DNA from: Hymenolepis diminuta
Lineage: Eukaryota > Platyhelminthes > Cestoda > Cyclophyllidea > Hymenolepididae
DNA: 64,000 nt
Reading direction: 5' to 3'
NCBI GenBank assembly: GCA_900708905.1
Contig: CAADRB010000005.1
Coordinates: 5,420,332-5,484,331 of the forward strand
The notes below the pieces were generated by a model. That model was not told the DNA's origin, did no database searches, and was given only the letters and a program-made list of their open reading frames with translations. The position numbers and the translations under genes are program-made. Positions 13,501-26,000 of the stretch are shown here, piece after piece (the stretch's first letter is position 1; every line of letters begins with the position of its first letter).

Positions 13501-16500
13501 CATTAAGCCAAATAACACATTGTAAACTGGTTAAATAAAACATCTAACTCAAAATCTGCTTTCGAAACTCCAATCTGTCTCTGAATACAAGAGAGAGGAC
13601 TTACTTTTGTTGCGAATAGAAGCCGAATTCGCCGAATCCAGACGTCTTCGCTTCTTATCCGGCATCATCCTAGTCTCTTCATGCTCATTAGATAGCCGAT
13701 ATATCGTTGTATCACACTTCTCCCCATACTCATCCCATTGAATTATCCGACTATGCACAGGAAATGTGAGATTAGCTAATTTAGCCGATCGGAAAAACTG
13801 ACCCCCCGTGCGCATATTCGAGTCATCCACAATATCATAGCAAGCCAAATGCCTTCCATGGGTCAAAACTCCGGCATGTTGAGAGGGAAGAAAGGGATAC
13901 GGTTGGAAATTGAGTGTCCCATCTCCCGTGACAACTTCGGAAAGACCATTCTCATCGTTCTCTTCCTCATCATCGTCAATATTTTGGTTTTCTTCAAAAA
14001 CGGTGGTGTTTAGGGGAGTAGGAGGTACAGTTTGACCTTCCACAGCCGATCCACGTCTAGAAGCTTCATTGCTTGAATTCTCTGTAGCGTTCGCTCCCCC
14101 TTCTGTTTCTGAAAAGACAGGGACTCGTTGGGAGAGATGAAGGGGGATAAGGAGAGTGTCCTCATCAGCCACGACTAAACCCTCTCGAGCCCAGTCCTCC
14201 CCTCTGTATATACCAATAAGTCGACGACCTAGAGAGACCGGAGGTTCGATTTGATCGTCGGCGAAGACGGATAAATCAGGGACTTCACGGAAATCCCCAT
14301 CTCGAGAAGTGAGAATGATACTGTTTAGTTCGTTGTCTGCCCAGTCGGCAAAAAGGAGACGAGAGAAACCTGTCCGTAAACTTGCATCAGTTGCCAAAAT
14401 GACCTGTAGAAAAGAAGCAAAGATTAAATGATCTAAACCGATCAAATGATACCTTCTTGACCGATTGGATAATTAAGGAGCACATAAACAAGATCCATAA
14501 TGCAAATATAGTGTTTGTGTGAAAATTGGCATTCAGATGTTCATTTTCTAACTCTTCTATTGCAGGAGGATATATAAATAACTTTCTGAAAATAGGCCAT
14601 CTTTACCTGCACAAAGAGCAAGCGAGATCAAAATACTTGTTGAAAACATAAGGTCACTCTTAGCATATGTAGAGTCAAATATTAAAAAAGTTTCTACTCT
14701 TCCAAGAGAGCGTACTTCCCCATCTGTGTATTAAAGTGCTTTTCAAGCTGATTTGGCGAAATATCAATCTGAGGATAAGCAGAAATCACTCCAATTTCCT
14801 GCTGAAGATTTTTTTCAACTAATCATCGAACAAGCACGGAGATGATTATGTTGCCAAATGTCACTTCTTATACTAATTCATATACGAGCTACAAATTATC
14901 AGGTTCTTAAAACAATAACTTTCTCCCTTTTCCTCAAATAGAACCGCATACACGCTGAAAGCCTTTACTTTTACTTAATCATATTCCAGAGTGCAGATAA
15001 TTTGGTGAAATGATGCAAGAAGAAAGTCATATTTCGACTATTATCAAGATGTCCTTAAAGTGCAGCGATCGTATTTGAATCATCAAGTTCAACGATTATA
15101 ACACACAGCAGCGCACAAGCATTGAATTCACTACGGAAAAAGTTAAAAGGTTAAGTAGGAGTCTTCGAAATGGAGAAATAATCAATTAGACACACTCTTG
15201 CCAAGTAAAGCAATAGGTCTCAGATGTTTTCCCGTCGAAAGTAGGGAAAACAATGAGCTTTATTCAACTGGATTAACACGTAGGCAAGGATTAAACATCA
15301 AATGAAATTTATAAACAAACTGACAGTATATCGGTTTTAGTGAAACGATGCTGAGTAATGAGGTAATAAGAAGTCGTCGACACACTTGAGAAATAAAAGT
15401 TACTAATCTGTTTATAAACGTCCATTAAAACGCATTACTAAATGGACGAACTTTAAAACTTTGACTCAGTATCAAACGTTTCGTGAGTCCGTAGACAAAA
15501 AAATGCCGTTAATGAATAAAAAGGGGCTAGACAAATCACCACTCCCAGACTTTTTGGATAACAATTGACTCGAGATTTTTAAGTATCTATCAACTAACTG
15601 TTGGAAGACATCAAAGATCAATTAGAATATTAACCAATGATGCACAAGAATGCTACAAAACTTATTTGATTCTGTTTATCGAAAAAGCAAATAATGATGA
15701 AATGAAATCTATCGTCAAGAGATGTAGAAATAAGGATACCCTGGATTACTTGACCTAACAAAGACGACAGTCAATTGATTAGAGCAAGATAGAGTATACT
15801 ATCGATAAGAAATGATTAATAGCAATAAAAACGTACCTTCGGATTAGCCACAAGATCAAGTTGATCTAGAGTTTGACAAACCTGAAGATGTCTCATCTGG
15901 AAGGGATTATTTCTTTGATCCTCAAAAGATCGCAGGATTCTTTCCGACATCCACTCGATTAAGGATCTTGTAATATCCAGGACATTTCCTCCAACGAAAG
16001 ACAACATAGCCAGGCCATAAGCCATAAGCCCAGATTCCTATAAGGCTCAAATGATTTTGTAAAACGAATCCAACGTACCGGACTATGCCAGAGATTGTCA
16101 AGTATATAGGCCAGCTCCAAAGAATACCCAGTACTATCAACTGCGATTAGAGCATTACCACCGCGTCTAAGGGTTTTGAGAAGCAGATCACGCAGCATAG
16201 AGTTACGATCTTTGCGGATAGTCTGAGGGCAAAAAAGATAAACAACCGAATATCAAAATCTTACATTTGAGTAAAGGGCATTTGACGCATCAATAATCAA
16301 TAATCTTGGTCTGATGCAAGCATCCAAAGCAGCTCCGTTGAGATGTCGACTCTTCTCATTGTTGAAATCAACCGCGTAGATGATATCTGTCTCATCTTTA
16401 ACAACTTTCCAGATTGTTCCACCCAACATATGACCCGAAGGAAGTGGAGTGATACTTAAACCACGACCCTTTCCTTGAAGATTTGTGGTTTGGGAATACT

Positions 16501-16891
16501 TGACCGGAACAACTAGACGGAAAGCATTATCAATATCGTCAAGTGTGAAGAGTTTGAAATCTTCTGAGAGATATCTGGACTGGAATTCGTCATAGCATAC
16601 GAGTTGACCAAGTTTACAAACTGGAATTGTCGTGTATATTGGACACCGAAGTCCATACTTGCCATAAAGGACTGGGAGAAGCCCAAGGTGTCGTAGACTT
16701 GCATGACTGATGAGAACTGCGCTGATCTTTTTCATCCATTTACCAATCTCTATAATTCGAGATTCGGGTAATATGTCCGAGTAACCACAATCAAGCAAAC
16801 AATAAAAGTCATCAACTTGGAGTATGTAGCAAGGTGGAAAGTTGTCACTTGCACCAGAAAATGTGTGCAATTTAATAATAGATGTAGCCAT
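7588..16891 (-). CDS. CPSF2: Cleavage and polyadenylation specificity factor subunit 2 (CPSF100)
   Basis: Seven exons: 16265-16891, 16079-16222, 15837-16037, 13605-14403, 11704-11936, 10031-10468 and 7588-7767, with GT-AG borders and matching phases, giving about 873 aa (human about 782). CPSF2 is the catalytically dead metallo-beta-lactamase/beta-CASP partner of the CPSF73 endonuclease in pre-mRNA 3' processing, in the nucleus. Visible family signatures: LLDCGYSD, SHASLRHLGLLP (degenerate metal site), YTTIPVCKLGQ, LFTLDDID, ITPLPSGHMLGGTIWK, YAVDFNNEK, beta-CASP blocks (NVLI-like NALIAVDSTGYSLELA, FEDQRNNPFQMRHL, ATDASLRTGFSRLLF), SFIDYE/SRSDGESLRKII, IYQARMKDSLV, FVNEPRLSD and the C-terminal RTETGRMTLEG. 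The linker in exon 4 is expanded and acidic (DDDEEENDENG). The motif that docks CPSF100 on the WDR33-CPSF160 module appears kept (GQFFRSAK...TFP...WDEYGE). Introns 4, 5 and 6 exceed 1 kb and contain repeats and the sequence gap. Confidence 0.97.
9648..9880 (+). repeat. tRNA-derived SINE copy (intron 6 of CPSF2)
   Basis: A tRNA-like head begins GGTGGTATATTGGTCA (A-box-like), followed by an anticodon-arm-like TCTGACAATTTAGAGGTCA and a diverged B box. The body holds the family motifs ATCCAGTGG-TATGGATGACC and GGAGGTGGAAGAAT. It ends with the shared tail CACTCTTCCTAATGGGCTTAGGAG. It is antisense to CPSF2. Confidence 0.65.
11324..11510. other. Assembly gap (run of N)
   Basis: Unresolved bases inside CPSF2 intron 5. 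The flanking coding exons (10031-10468 and 11704-11936) join in phase, so the gap does not remove CPSF2 coding sequence as far as can be seen. Confidence 0.98.
12320..12650 (-). repeat. R1 LTR-like repeat, copy 1 (CPSF2 intron 4)
   Basis: Read on the minus strand it aligns with the copy at 49030-49340. Shared blocks include GACTCATAAA-CCGTCTTTG, TTTCCAC, ACACGCTTGTC, CCGCCTTTG, GTGGCTTGATCA, a tail with TTCTGCTCTA and GTTGTTACTCTAAC. It lies in the opposite orientation to the 49-kb copy and in the same orientation as the host gene CPSF2. Confidence 0.65.
12838..13070 (+). repeat. tRNA-derived SINE copy (CPSF2 intron 4), best preserved head
   Basis: The head reads GGTGGCGCATGGATCACC (A-box-like), then GTCTGTCATGTCAGAGATCA and a B-box-like GGCTTCGATTCAAAT. 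The body has CTCAGTGAGCGGAATGACCA and GGGTGGCAAAATTCGAA, then CTCTACCCAAGATGGGCG. The tail is GAAAACACTTTTCAATATGG. Total is about 230 bp, the same order as the other copies. Confidence 0.75.
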
Positions 16892-17935
16892 GTATAATTA
16901 ACAAATATAAATGTGCAAAAACGATTGTGCGTCGCAAAAATATCCTAAGACTAAAATCGTGAAAAGCCACAATTCTTTGTATAAGACGCCTTTAGCGCTA
17001 AATAACGAAATAAATATTTTGGCACTGCAAGCGATATTGGTCAGACCAAGATATTAAGCGTATATGCAATCCAATATTTGAAAACCTTCGCTTTTCTTTG
17101 ACTTAATTATATGTTAATATACTTTAAAAATGATTGATTATTGTATTACAGTGAAGTAATTTTGACTGCATTATTAAAGATCTTCGATCGCGAAAGATAT
17201 GCTATATTGTATAGCAATATAACTGCAGATAAATAAATTGCGTCTCTCTGTTTATCATAAAATTATTAACTGAATGGTCTGCTTTACCACTCGATACAGA
17301 TAAAATGGTTGATGGGTATAAATTAAAGTTTATCTCAAATAACTCTTTTAAAAATATGCTCCAAATGGCAGAGATCGTGTTTTCATTTATATCAAATGTA
17401 ATAAAGTCCGAATATTTAAAATCATGATGAAATTTTAAATCAAATTCAAACTACCATGAGTAAATAACTAAATCAGTTGCGTTATATCAAAATCGAAAAG
17501 TTGTCAAATTTAAAAGATCATTATTAAAAAATTTTGACAGTTTTTTTCTCTACATCCTGTATTATTATTTGAAAATCGCACGGTTCAACTTAGAATATTT
17601 CTGAACCATTTCCAGAATGAATACGAATATTACATAGTATATATTTCATCCTCAGTTCTTTCTGATTGATTTGGTACTAATCAGGGAATAGTCTGAGGCA
17701 ATCGAAGTTTGAAAAGATTATTAAATCATTATCACAAATTTTGTCAGTGATTCAGCCTAAATGCCAGTATACTTACTTTACATCAACGAAAGAGAATTTG
17801 TCAAATAAGGATCAATAGGTGATGTTACTTATCCTAGTCACTGACTAATACGTTACCAAATTTGAGCAAAAATTAGACTCCACAACTCGGCTTGTATGCT
17901 CACCAAGGGAATCATTTTGCAGCAGAAGATTGAGA
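16892..17935. other. AT-rich region upstream of CPSF2, no gene seen
   Basis: This must hold the CPSF2 promoter and 5' UTR. Composition is very AT-rich with many short A/T runs. I see no convincing exon, repeat family member or defined promoter box. Confidence 0.4.
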
Positions 17936-17939
17936 TTTC

Positions 17940-18040
17940 TAAGGGAAACATTCTTATTTGCTGATCTCGCATTAAATCACAGGTAACTAATTTAGGTAGA
18001 CATTTCAATTACGGCGTCTTAAATTACTCACTTTAAACTT
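17940..18040. repeat. R5 dispersed repeat, copy 1
   Basis: It shares a roughly 90-bp block with 49855-49950: TCTTATTTGCTGATCTCGCATT, then AATCA-AGG-AACTA, TTAGACATTTCA and GTCTTAA-TTACT. The flanks also share CACAACTC some 60-70 bp upstream. Identity in the core is high, so these are two copies of one element of unknown type. Confidence 0.6.
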
Positions 18041-18419
18041 ACGGCTTTGAGAAGAAGTAATGTTATCCTCATTAAAAATCCTAAATAAATCTTTGGTATC
18101 ATTTGTTTTGATCGAATAACCTTCACAGAAGAGATTTCTATAATCAAATACCCCCACTAAATCCTTTATTTTTATTTGAATATTATTATAGCCCTCCAAA
18201 ATGCTCACAAATCCCCACGACCTCAACTATAACGCTAGATTAAGCAAAACAACGGCACTGTAATTTTACGCATTTTGACAAATATGCAAATTTTAAGAAT
18301 AATTAACAATAAATTACTAATTTGATTATCATGGATAAAGAGTATTCATAACTGCACTGGTCAATTCAGGTTAACAAAATAAATGGTAGGATATACATGT
18401 TTCCCAAGAGTGGCTGACA

Positions 18420-18625
18420 TTTTTCTTAATGGGTTCGGGAAGTCACTGTTCCGATTCTCCTTTGAGCACGCCCAGTGAGTGGAATGGCCACCCAAGTTGG
18501 TTCAGTCTGATAAGTATAGAAGGTGGCAGAATTTGAACCTCTTATCAGGAAGGTCACATGAGGCCACTCTCCAACCCTGATGAGTATTGGAAAACGCTTT
18601 CCTAAATGGGCTCGGGAATTATTAT
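18420..18625 (+). repeat. tRNA-derived SINE copy, body and tail
   Basis: Contains the family body motifs GCCCAGTGAGTGGAATGGCCA, AAGGTGGCAGAATTTGAA and AGGAAGGTCACATGAGGCCACTCTC. The tail GAGTATTGGAAAACGCTTTC-CTAAATGGGCTCGGGAATTATTAT is the clearest version of the 3' end in the window. The tRNA-like head is missing or replaced by sequence resembling another copy's tail. Confidence 0.65.
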
Positions 18626-18935
18626 ATAAAATGCAGATCTCAGATTACAGCTCAATAACCTTAATTCTTCTATCTGCCTAATATTACGCCTCTTTTCCTT
18701 CTGTCATGGAATCATTCCTGTCTTTAGTTGCACTTTGAGCTTTACTCCGATACTTAATCACTTTTCCTAGTTTACATTTCATTTCCCAAAGCTTTCCCCT
18801 TGTTCTCTCCCAATGTACCTTCTAATCCCGACATTCATCTTGAGTAGAGGAGTAGAATCATGGAGATTCTCTGGTGAGAAAGTGGAATTCTATCACTTCC
18901 TTTATTAGCTAAAAGAAACCATTGAGTTTGGCCGT

Positions 18936-19000
18936 TTTGCCTTCTTGGTGCGCACCGAACCCGTGACCTGACTTCCCAGACGAATTGTGCCACCAGCTCT
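18936..19000 (-). repeat. tRNA-like SINE head fragment
   Basis: On the minus strand it reads GGTGGCACAATTCGTCTGGG, then AAGTCAGGTCACGGGTTCGGTGC, matching the A-box/B-box spacing of the SINE heads at 12838 and 49738. No SINE tail follows, so it is a fragment. Confidence 0.45.
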
Positions 19001-22000
19001 AAAATACGTAATCTGCAGCCACTTCTTATTTTGAAGTAGTGGATTCTGCAGGCGGCTAAGCTCGTTCTCTCTCTCTTACATTGAAACCTGCCAATTCGAG
19101 TTCTGATAGAGATAATATTTATCTGTTTAATTGATAGTATCTCCGGATTCGAATTTTCCAATTGCATCAAAACTGAGATTTGCTCATTTAAGGCAAAGGT
19201 CAATTAGAGCGTTAGTCATTTAATGAAAAAACAAAGTACGTGAACAGAGAAAATAGCCTCAAATGAACTTTCGACAAATATACTTAAAATTGAACTATAC
19301 ACAATTACTTTTGAATGATAAGAGGACGGATAGATTAACAAAGGATTTAATCAATAATTAATGTAACTATTAATGAATATTGGTGCAAATTAAAAATGGT
19401 ATAGACGATAGTTTGGAGATCGATTCATGTATTTTAGTGAATTTGAACAAATTTCATCTTCCTAGCAATGGTTTATCAATTACTGTTCTTCTACGTTCCT
19501 GTCTGAATAGGAAATTTAGTTCTCGAGGCAATTACGGCAGATCAAACAACTAATAGTTCCTAATATTTTCCTTATCAGTAAGCCTTGATTTCCACTTCCT
19601 TCCATCTAAGCCTACTGGACATAAATGTTGTTTTATTTTAGCGGACACTTAGAATCATAAGCGATAATTTAAATTATATTGAAGAATGAATCCCTATGAG
19701 TTTCCAAAATTTGACCCGGACCATTACTAACCCTTGGGACCTAACTTACCCCATCCTCACAGTGACACTTAATTCTTCAGCGACTTCAAGTTACCTTAGC
19801 AATATCCTATGTTCTCAAGTACTTTGTTTAACTAGCGGAGTTAGCTTATTTAATAGACCTCAAATGAGCGTCCCTTAACTCTACAGTGACCTCAAATTTA
19901 TTGAGGTGATGTTCGAACTCAACCTTTCGGCTTTTCTTTGAGATAATGTAACATCCCTTCTTATTCATAACTCGAAAACCTACCAGCTAAACGGCTACCG
20001 ATTCCTATGTCTTTCCTTCTCTTCTTATCATGGTTAGCTCAATCAAACGTTGGTCTACATAACTCTTGTGGTCTACTTTTCTGAATGTCGATTGTTGTTG
20101 TCGACTGTCAACACTAGTGGCTACTCTCACAAATGGGTGACCCTGAAGCGTTCTATTTTAATGATTATTCCAGTTATCCTCTTGATTACCAAGCTAACCA
20201 CAATACTCAATTATGTATGAGGAAGAACATTTTGGTGCACGTACACTATGAAATAAACTATATCGACCCAGAGAAATGTTGTATTAAACACTTATAATGA
20301 GCTGTGCTGCCTGCCCGGCACCTGCATGCATACTGAATCACATTCCTGTTCTAATTGTCATTTGCCGTCATTTCGCTGTTTCACACAACTCTGTTCGACG
20401 CCTTCCTCTTTCCTTCAAATTTCACTTCCCACTCCTTCTTTATTCTCTCATTCCTTTCTAGTAGTTCAATACACTTTTGTCGAATCCAGCTCTTGTCCAT
20501 TTCGTATTAGAATGGTTGCTGCATCATGTTGGCCGCTAAGAATATTATTATTATTCCTATGAGGGGATATATAAGTCCAATTTTGTTCAACTCCTAATAG
20601 AATTCTGTTATATCAAGAATTACACCTTGTATCAACTATTTACTTTTGGTAAAATAAAAGATATAAATTTATCAGAATGGTGCGCCCATATGAAAGCACT
20701 CTTTTAATATCCCATATTTTTTTGTATCTGCTCAACTTCCAACCCTTCATCACTTTAATTTTGATTTTTTTTCACAATTTCAAATTTGCCATGAGCAATA
20801 AAAGTTTCCCAATTTGGGCTAATAATGAAGAGAAAATTCCATATTGCTTTCTCTTGCTCAAATCTATCATAATTTCTCCAAATAGTAAAATGTATTCTAA
20901 TGTATAACCTATTACCGAAAGAAAATTAATGTCAACTTTATATCAAAGTGGATGAGACAAATATGGTTCAACGGTCACCAAGGGATATGTTCCAGCGAAA
21001 AATTTTGAAAGAATGGAGTACATTTATCGATTGTATTACCCCATCGTATGAATGACGGAAACTCAATTTGACAACCATGAATTACTTTATTAAAAAAAAC
21101 GTTATGTCAGTGCATGATCTCTTTGTTGAGACGGAGATTGACAATAATTTGTCAGACTTTCAGCTTAATGGTTAGACTAGTGGGTATATTTCGGCATGGA
21201 TTCAGAACCAAGAGCCATCAAGTATGTTGGCGATATCACTCATTTAACATGGAAAATTGCTGCCTGGGACAACACCGGCATCAAATTTAAATTACCAATA
21301 TGAAATACTAATATTGATCAGAATATTGTTAATATAATGTAAATGACACCTCCAAGCCGCATGAATATCTGACCTATAGCGAGCAGTTTTCTTTGACCGA
21401 ATAGTGTCAAAGATGTACAGGTTTTACAAAATTCTACAATATATACTTGAAGTGAATGCCAGATTTCAGAATCAAACAACACAAAGACAATCAATTTAAT
21501 ATTACGACAATTCAAATCTACTTTAAAGAAAAGAACTTTTGAACTTTATTAGTATATTTTATGATATTTCTTAAACTAATAAGATAATGATTTCCCCCTC
21601 AGATCAGTGTTGAAAGATAAACTAGATTGCTCCATTTAACCGGTTAAGTAATGAAATTAAGACAAGTGGTATCACCTAATGTTGCAAACTTGTACAACTT
21701 CAGATACACGTTTTCTTTTTCTATGAAAGAAATTAAAACAATACTCTATTACACTGTAAGAATGCTTATTAGGAAACCTGATCAAATATTTACAGTGCAC
21801 CTGAAAGAGACTCTCGAGTTTCACTTCAATTATCAGTTATTGGATTCCTACGATCACCAGTGAAAAATCTATCACGACAGTTATTGGCTAAGCAAGCAGG
21901 TTATCAGTTTTCAGAAATCCAAATCCTATACAGGAGAATATTGCTTGATCTAAGGGTCCCCTTTCTTCTTCCAATTCCCTTGGTCTGAGTAGTTGCTGCT

Positions 22001-22651
22001 TATTAAGGGAGCAACTGAGTGTTACAAAAATACTAAACCCCTCTTTTTAAAAATTGCATTAATTCAGCAAGCACTAACCAAGGTTTTATCATATTTAACC
22101 TATTTTAGTACCTCAGGCTAGATGAGACTGAAAATGAAAGAGGAGCAATTGCTGGTGGTGCTCATGGGATATTATTTACTTTTCACATTCAAAAACTTCC
22201 AATTATATAGTCATTTTGATTTGATTGAAGGAGACTTGTCAGCCATTCACTTTCTGTCCGACATATAGCCTGTATGTAAATTTTAATGGATCACTTCAGT
22301 AAAATAGTATTATTCCAAAACTAGAGCTAGACGGATCTAAATTCATCCAAAAGGTCTTCACATTTTTACAGATAGCCTTAGTGACAAATCACTTCTCATC
22401 GAGCACTTCCTTTTGAAACTAAACGCTTTCAGATGCTTAAAGTACATGGTCTAGAAAATTTGAAAATATATTGTTCCACATATTTCAGATGATTCACCGA
22501 GGTTGCTGAGGTCATGATAGTGCTCAAAAGACTACCTAATATCATGAAGGATGAATCCCATCATCTCCGCAATATCTATCTAATGCCATCGCTAATAACC
22601 AAAATTTAATTATTTTGCCTTCATAATGATGTGTGAAATTGTCAATCTTAC
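19001..22651. other. Non-coding stretch with one possible R1 fragment
   Basis: No exon is supported. The segment around 19960-20140 resembles the 3' half of the R1 repeat (GGTCTACATAACTCTTGTGG, then GTCGATTGTTGTTGTC). A pyrimidine-rich stretch around 20390-20500 may be another degraded copy. The ORFs here are short, low-complexity and not conserved in look. Confidence 0.35.
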
Positions 22652-23016
22652 TGTGACCTCGGGCTCTCCCTCGATCGTGTGTCCCCAAGTGGCTCACCCT
22701 CACTGATCGGAAAAGCTAAGTATACCTCAGACGATAGTTGCAGAGGCATTCGGCTATATTAAGAACCAGTCTTGTCCATACTGTCCCTCACCGTCCCGTC
22801 CAATAAAACCACACATACAATTATGTCCTCACGCGCGTGGCGAGTATAAATAAATAAATACAAACACACACAGGAGAGACTGTCACTTGTCAGACACGTC
22901 TTCATTCGCTCCCTCCTTTCTCTCAATTCCCTTGGGAGTCTGTACTGGGGTTTGTTCAATATATCCTGGTCTAATCAACTCTTGGTGTTCTGCTTCATTG
23001 CTGTTAGACCTCACTC
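22652..23016 (+). repeat. R1 LTR-like repeat, copy 2, with TATA box
   Basis: It aligns end to end with the inverted copy at about 40060-40469. Shared blocks run in order: TGTGACC, TACCTCAGACGATAG, AGTC(T/C)TGTCC, CCGTCC-GTCCAAT, CACACATACAATTATGTCCTC, the TATA-like GAGTATAAATA, then CACACAGGAGAGACTGTCACTTG, GTCTGTACTG, TCCTGGTCTAAT and TCTTGGTGTTCT. The start with TG, the internal TATA box and the length near 365 bp suggest a solo LTR or similar terminal repeat. Confidence 0.7.
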
Positions 23017-26000
23017 CGACCGCAATAATCACCAATCAGATGGAAGGTATCTTCTTTTTGACTGATCTTGTGGTTGAGGGGTACCAACTATTCATTACTA
23101 TTCAGCTGAGCATAATCTTGTTCCCTCCAAATATAAGGCGAAGCAGTTTGAATCCTTTTACCCAGTTATTTCCATCACTCACAGTCACTCTCGTCTTCAC
23201 ATTTGTTCTGCTCTGAATAGATTGTTAGAACATAGTCTAGGTAGATAATGACAAGTTCTCGCACAAAAATGACAGTAAAAATGAAAAGAAGACGGCATTA
23301 ACTGATTAAAATTCGGGACGAAAAAACATTTGCCGCACGAATATGAAACTGATTTTGTTGATATCATTAAGGAAAATAACACAGAATTCGCATACATACC
23401 AATTTTAAGCTTCTCGTTTCTATGGAGGGTGGGGGGAGGGTTCGATATTTTGGGTTCTAGATTTTCTGATTACCATTCATCCCTATCCGCACCCGGGAAC
23501 GAAGTCTTCTCACTGCCTTTTATTGACCAACCAATATGTTAACAAATACTCTTTATCCTCCAGCCAAGGTAATCAGGATAGTGGTTGTGTGTGATAAGTA
23601 TCAGTTATCGTTAAGATATGACTCCAACGAATAGAGAAGATAACGTCTCCGATAAGTCAAGCGTTTGGACGACACAATGCAGTAAGCACACAAGTATAGA
23701 ATAGGAAACTGAAATTGTTCATTTAAATGGACGAATTATTAGCTTCCTTGGTTACATGAATGGAATTCGTTACTCCGGAGCTGGATTTTTGGTTACTGTT
23801 CCTACCTGCTCGTCTATGGGAAATAAATCTCTTCTCTGATACATTACTAGGTAACTAGTAGGCGAAACGATGTAGTAAGACACATTCTTAATAAAGTGAC
23901 GACAAAGGCTTACTCATCTTCTTTCTTCTACCTCTGGGTGATAATTACCTTAGAAACAGTGAGCACCCTATGCTGTATAAGCGGATAAATTAAATCATAC
24001 CCATAGTAACTTACCGGTATACAAGTGTCAACGCGAGCACAAGTGGGTAACGGAGGGACTACTATCACCATAGGTGGATGAAAAATGCGATCTTCTCAAT
24101 TGGCGACGCTTGAGAATGTCTTTACTCTTCTACGCAGATAGAGTATTGGATCACGATTACAAATGAATATGATCACACTCTGGTCCCAGTCAGTGTGCAC
24201 ATCTAGTATCCACCTCTAGAATTCTTATTGAGGTTTGCGGGATTCATAATTAGGATTAGTGAATGGATATGGCGAATCCTTCGGAGGGCTGATTCAAAAT
24301 ACCGAAATTTTTTTCTGCACAATTGGGACAATTATCCAGGGAGGACGAATATAATAAATTTTAAGTAGAATAACTTCAAGGCATTCGCTGACCTAATCCT
24401 TCAATTCAGCTGAGAAACACGAAGAAGTCAGATCTCAGGACTAAAGGGAGGTAGTCAAAATTCCTCACTATGGTAGACAACTTGAGGAGAATGTTCAAAT
24501 TAGAAAATAGCAAATGAAATACCCAGATGCCGTTTCCGACCTTTGAAGTTTGACCAGAAAGTTGCAATCCCTGCACTCCAGAAATCATAAAATGTGGAGT
24601 CCATAGAAGAAAAGGATATCTAGAGTGTGAGCACAATTATGCGAGTAGAATCGATCTGATCTATTTTGCAGCGAGTCTCAAAACTGCCTGCAAAACAGTA
24701 AGTGTTACTAAGAGCCTCCTCTGCCAAAATCTCCGTTTATTTTCGAAGCAGTGTTGAAGAAGGAAAAAATGATCCATTAATCCAAAGGAGAACTAATTTA
24801 ATCTTTGTAAAATGATCTTAATCGACTGATCAGACATAACTCATAGACGATGAACAAATCTCAGAAAACGTAATCACTTTAAGGACGGATTGTCGTTTAG
24901 ACATGTGAAGAATTTGAACAAACTGGGGAAAGTATTACTTAAAATGCATTTTAGAATTACGTATAAATAAGGACTGACATATCAGTTTGGTGTAGAATTT
25001 TTAATAAAATAACAAGAAAATTTTTTTTTGTAAAACCTGTGAAAACTTTATTGAATTGCGAGGATGGTCAAGATTTATTCAAAATATCCAAAGAGGAAGC
25101 ATGTTTGATTGACTTCAGGAATTTTATGGACAAACAGAAATGGTTAGTTGAGCAAAAGACTCTTCATTCATCTTCTACTCTCCACTGATTCTATCGGCCT
25201 GTACAGTGTAATAAAGTTATCGTATTGGATGGATCTAGAATACTTTCTGCTGAAATTGCAGTAAGTTTGTCCAAGTCTAGAGTAAAGCGTCAACTTAATT
25301 ACCAGTCTCCAAAATACCGTTTATGGATTTTATTCACACGGCTCGTTCCACATATTGTCAGTCGCTTATCAGTATGTTATCGTCATCTCACTATCCGTCT
25401 ACTTTTCAGATTACTGGTTGGAAGGTTAGCACATTCACTCTCTCCTTTCCTGATAAAAGTATTGGCGAACAACCATGGCCTATTTCCTATCTTATGGATT
25501 TTTCAAGTTATTCAATGAGTGTGGGAAGAATAAAAAACTATCAGAGCAAAATTTACATGATGCAATGGAATACAAGTATCTGAAGGTAAATGGCGAGAGA
25601 CGGAGAGGTATGAGGAAGCACGAGCGTACTAGAAGTCCCACACTGCTAATATATCGTTAACCGATTATTCGGGTTTCTTGATAGTATCCGCAGAACCTGG
25701 CTGGCTCTACTTCCCTGTCGGGAGCAGGTACTCGTAAATGAGTAGAATAGAATTGGATACAACCATTCAGACTAGCGGGTAATATCATAAGTGTAAACTA
25801 TTCATGTTGACCGTGACTGCATCACTTTATGGCATTTATAGCTAGTTTAGCATATTTACTTTATCCTATATTGGTATTTTCTTTGATGTAGCCTCTCTCA
25901 ATTCAAATTTGAAATATGTATATAATTATTGATTAGGGGGCGCATTCTCAATTCCAATTTTAATGAGAGGGTAGAATATAAAACTTAGTTGATACAGGGG

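Noticed and set aside
25225..25660. Overlapping ORFs of 61-97 codons
   Set aside because: They overlap in different frames without conserved motifs, splice context or start signals; a single gene model could not be built.
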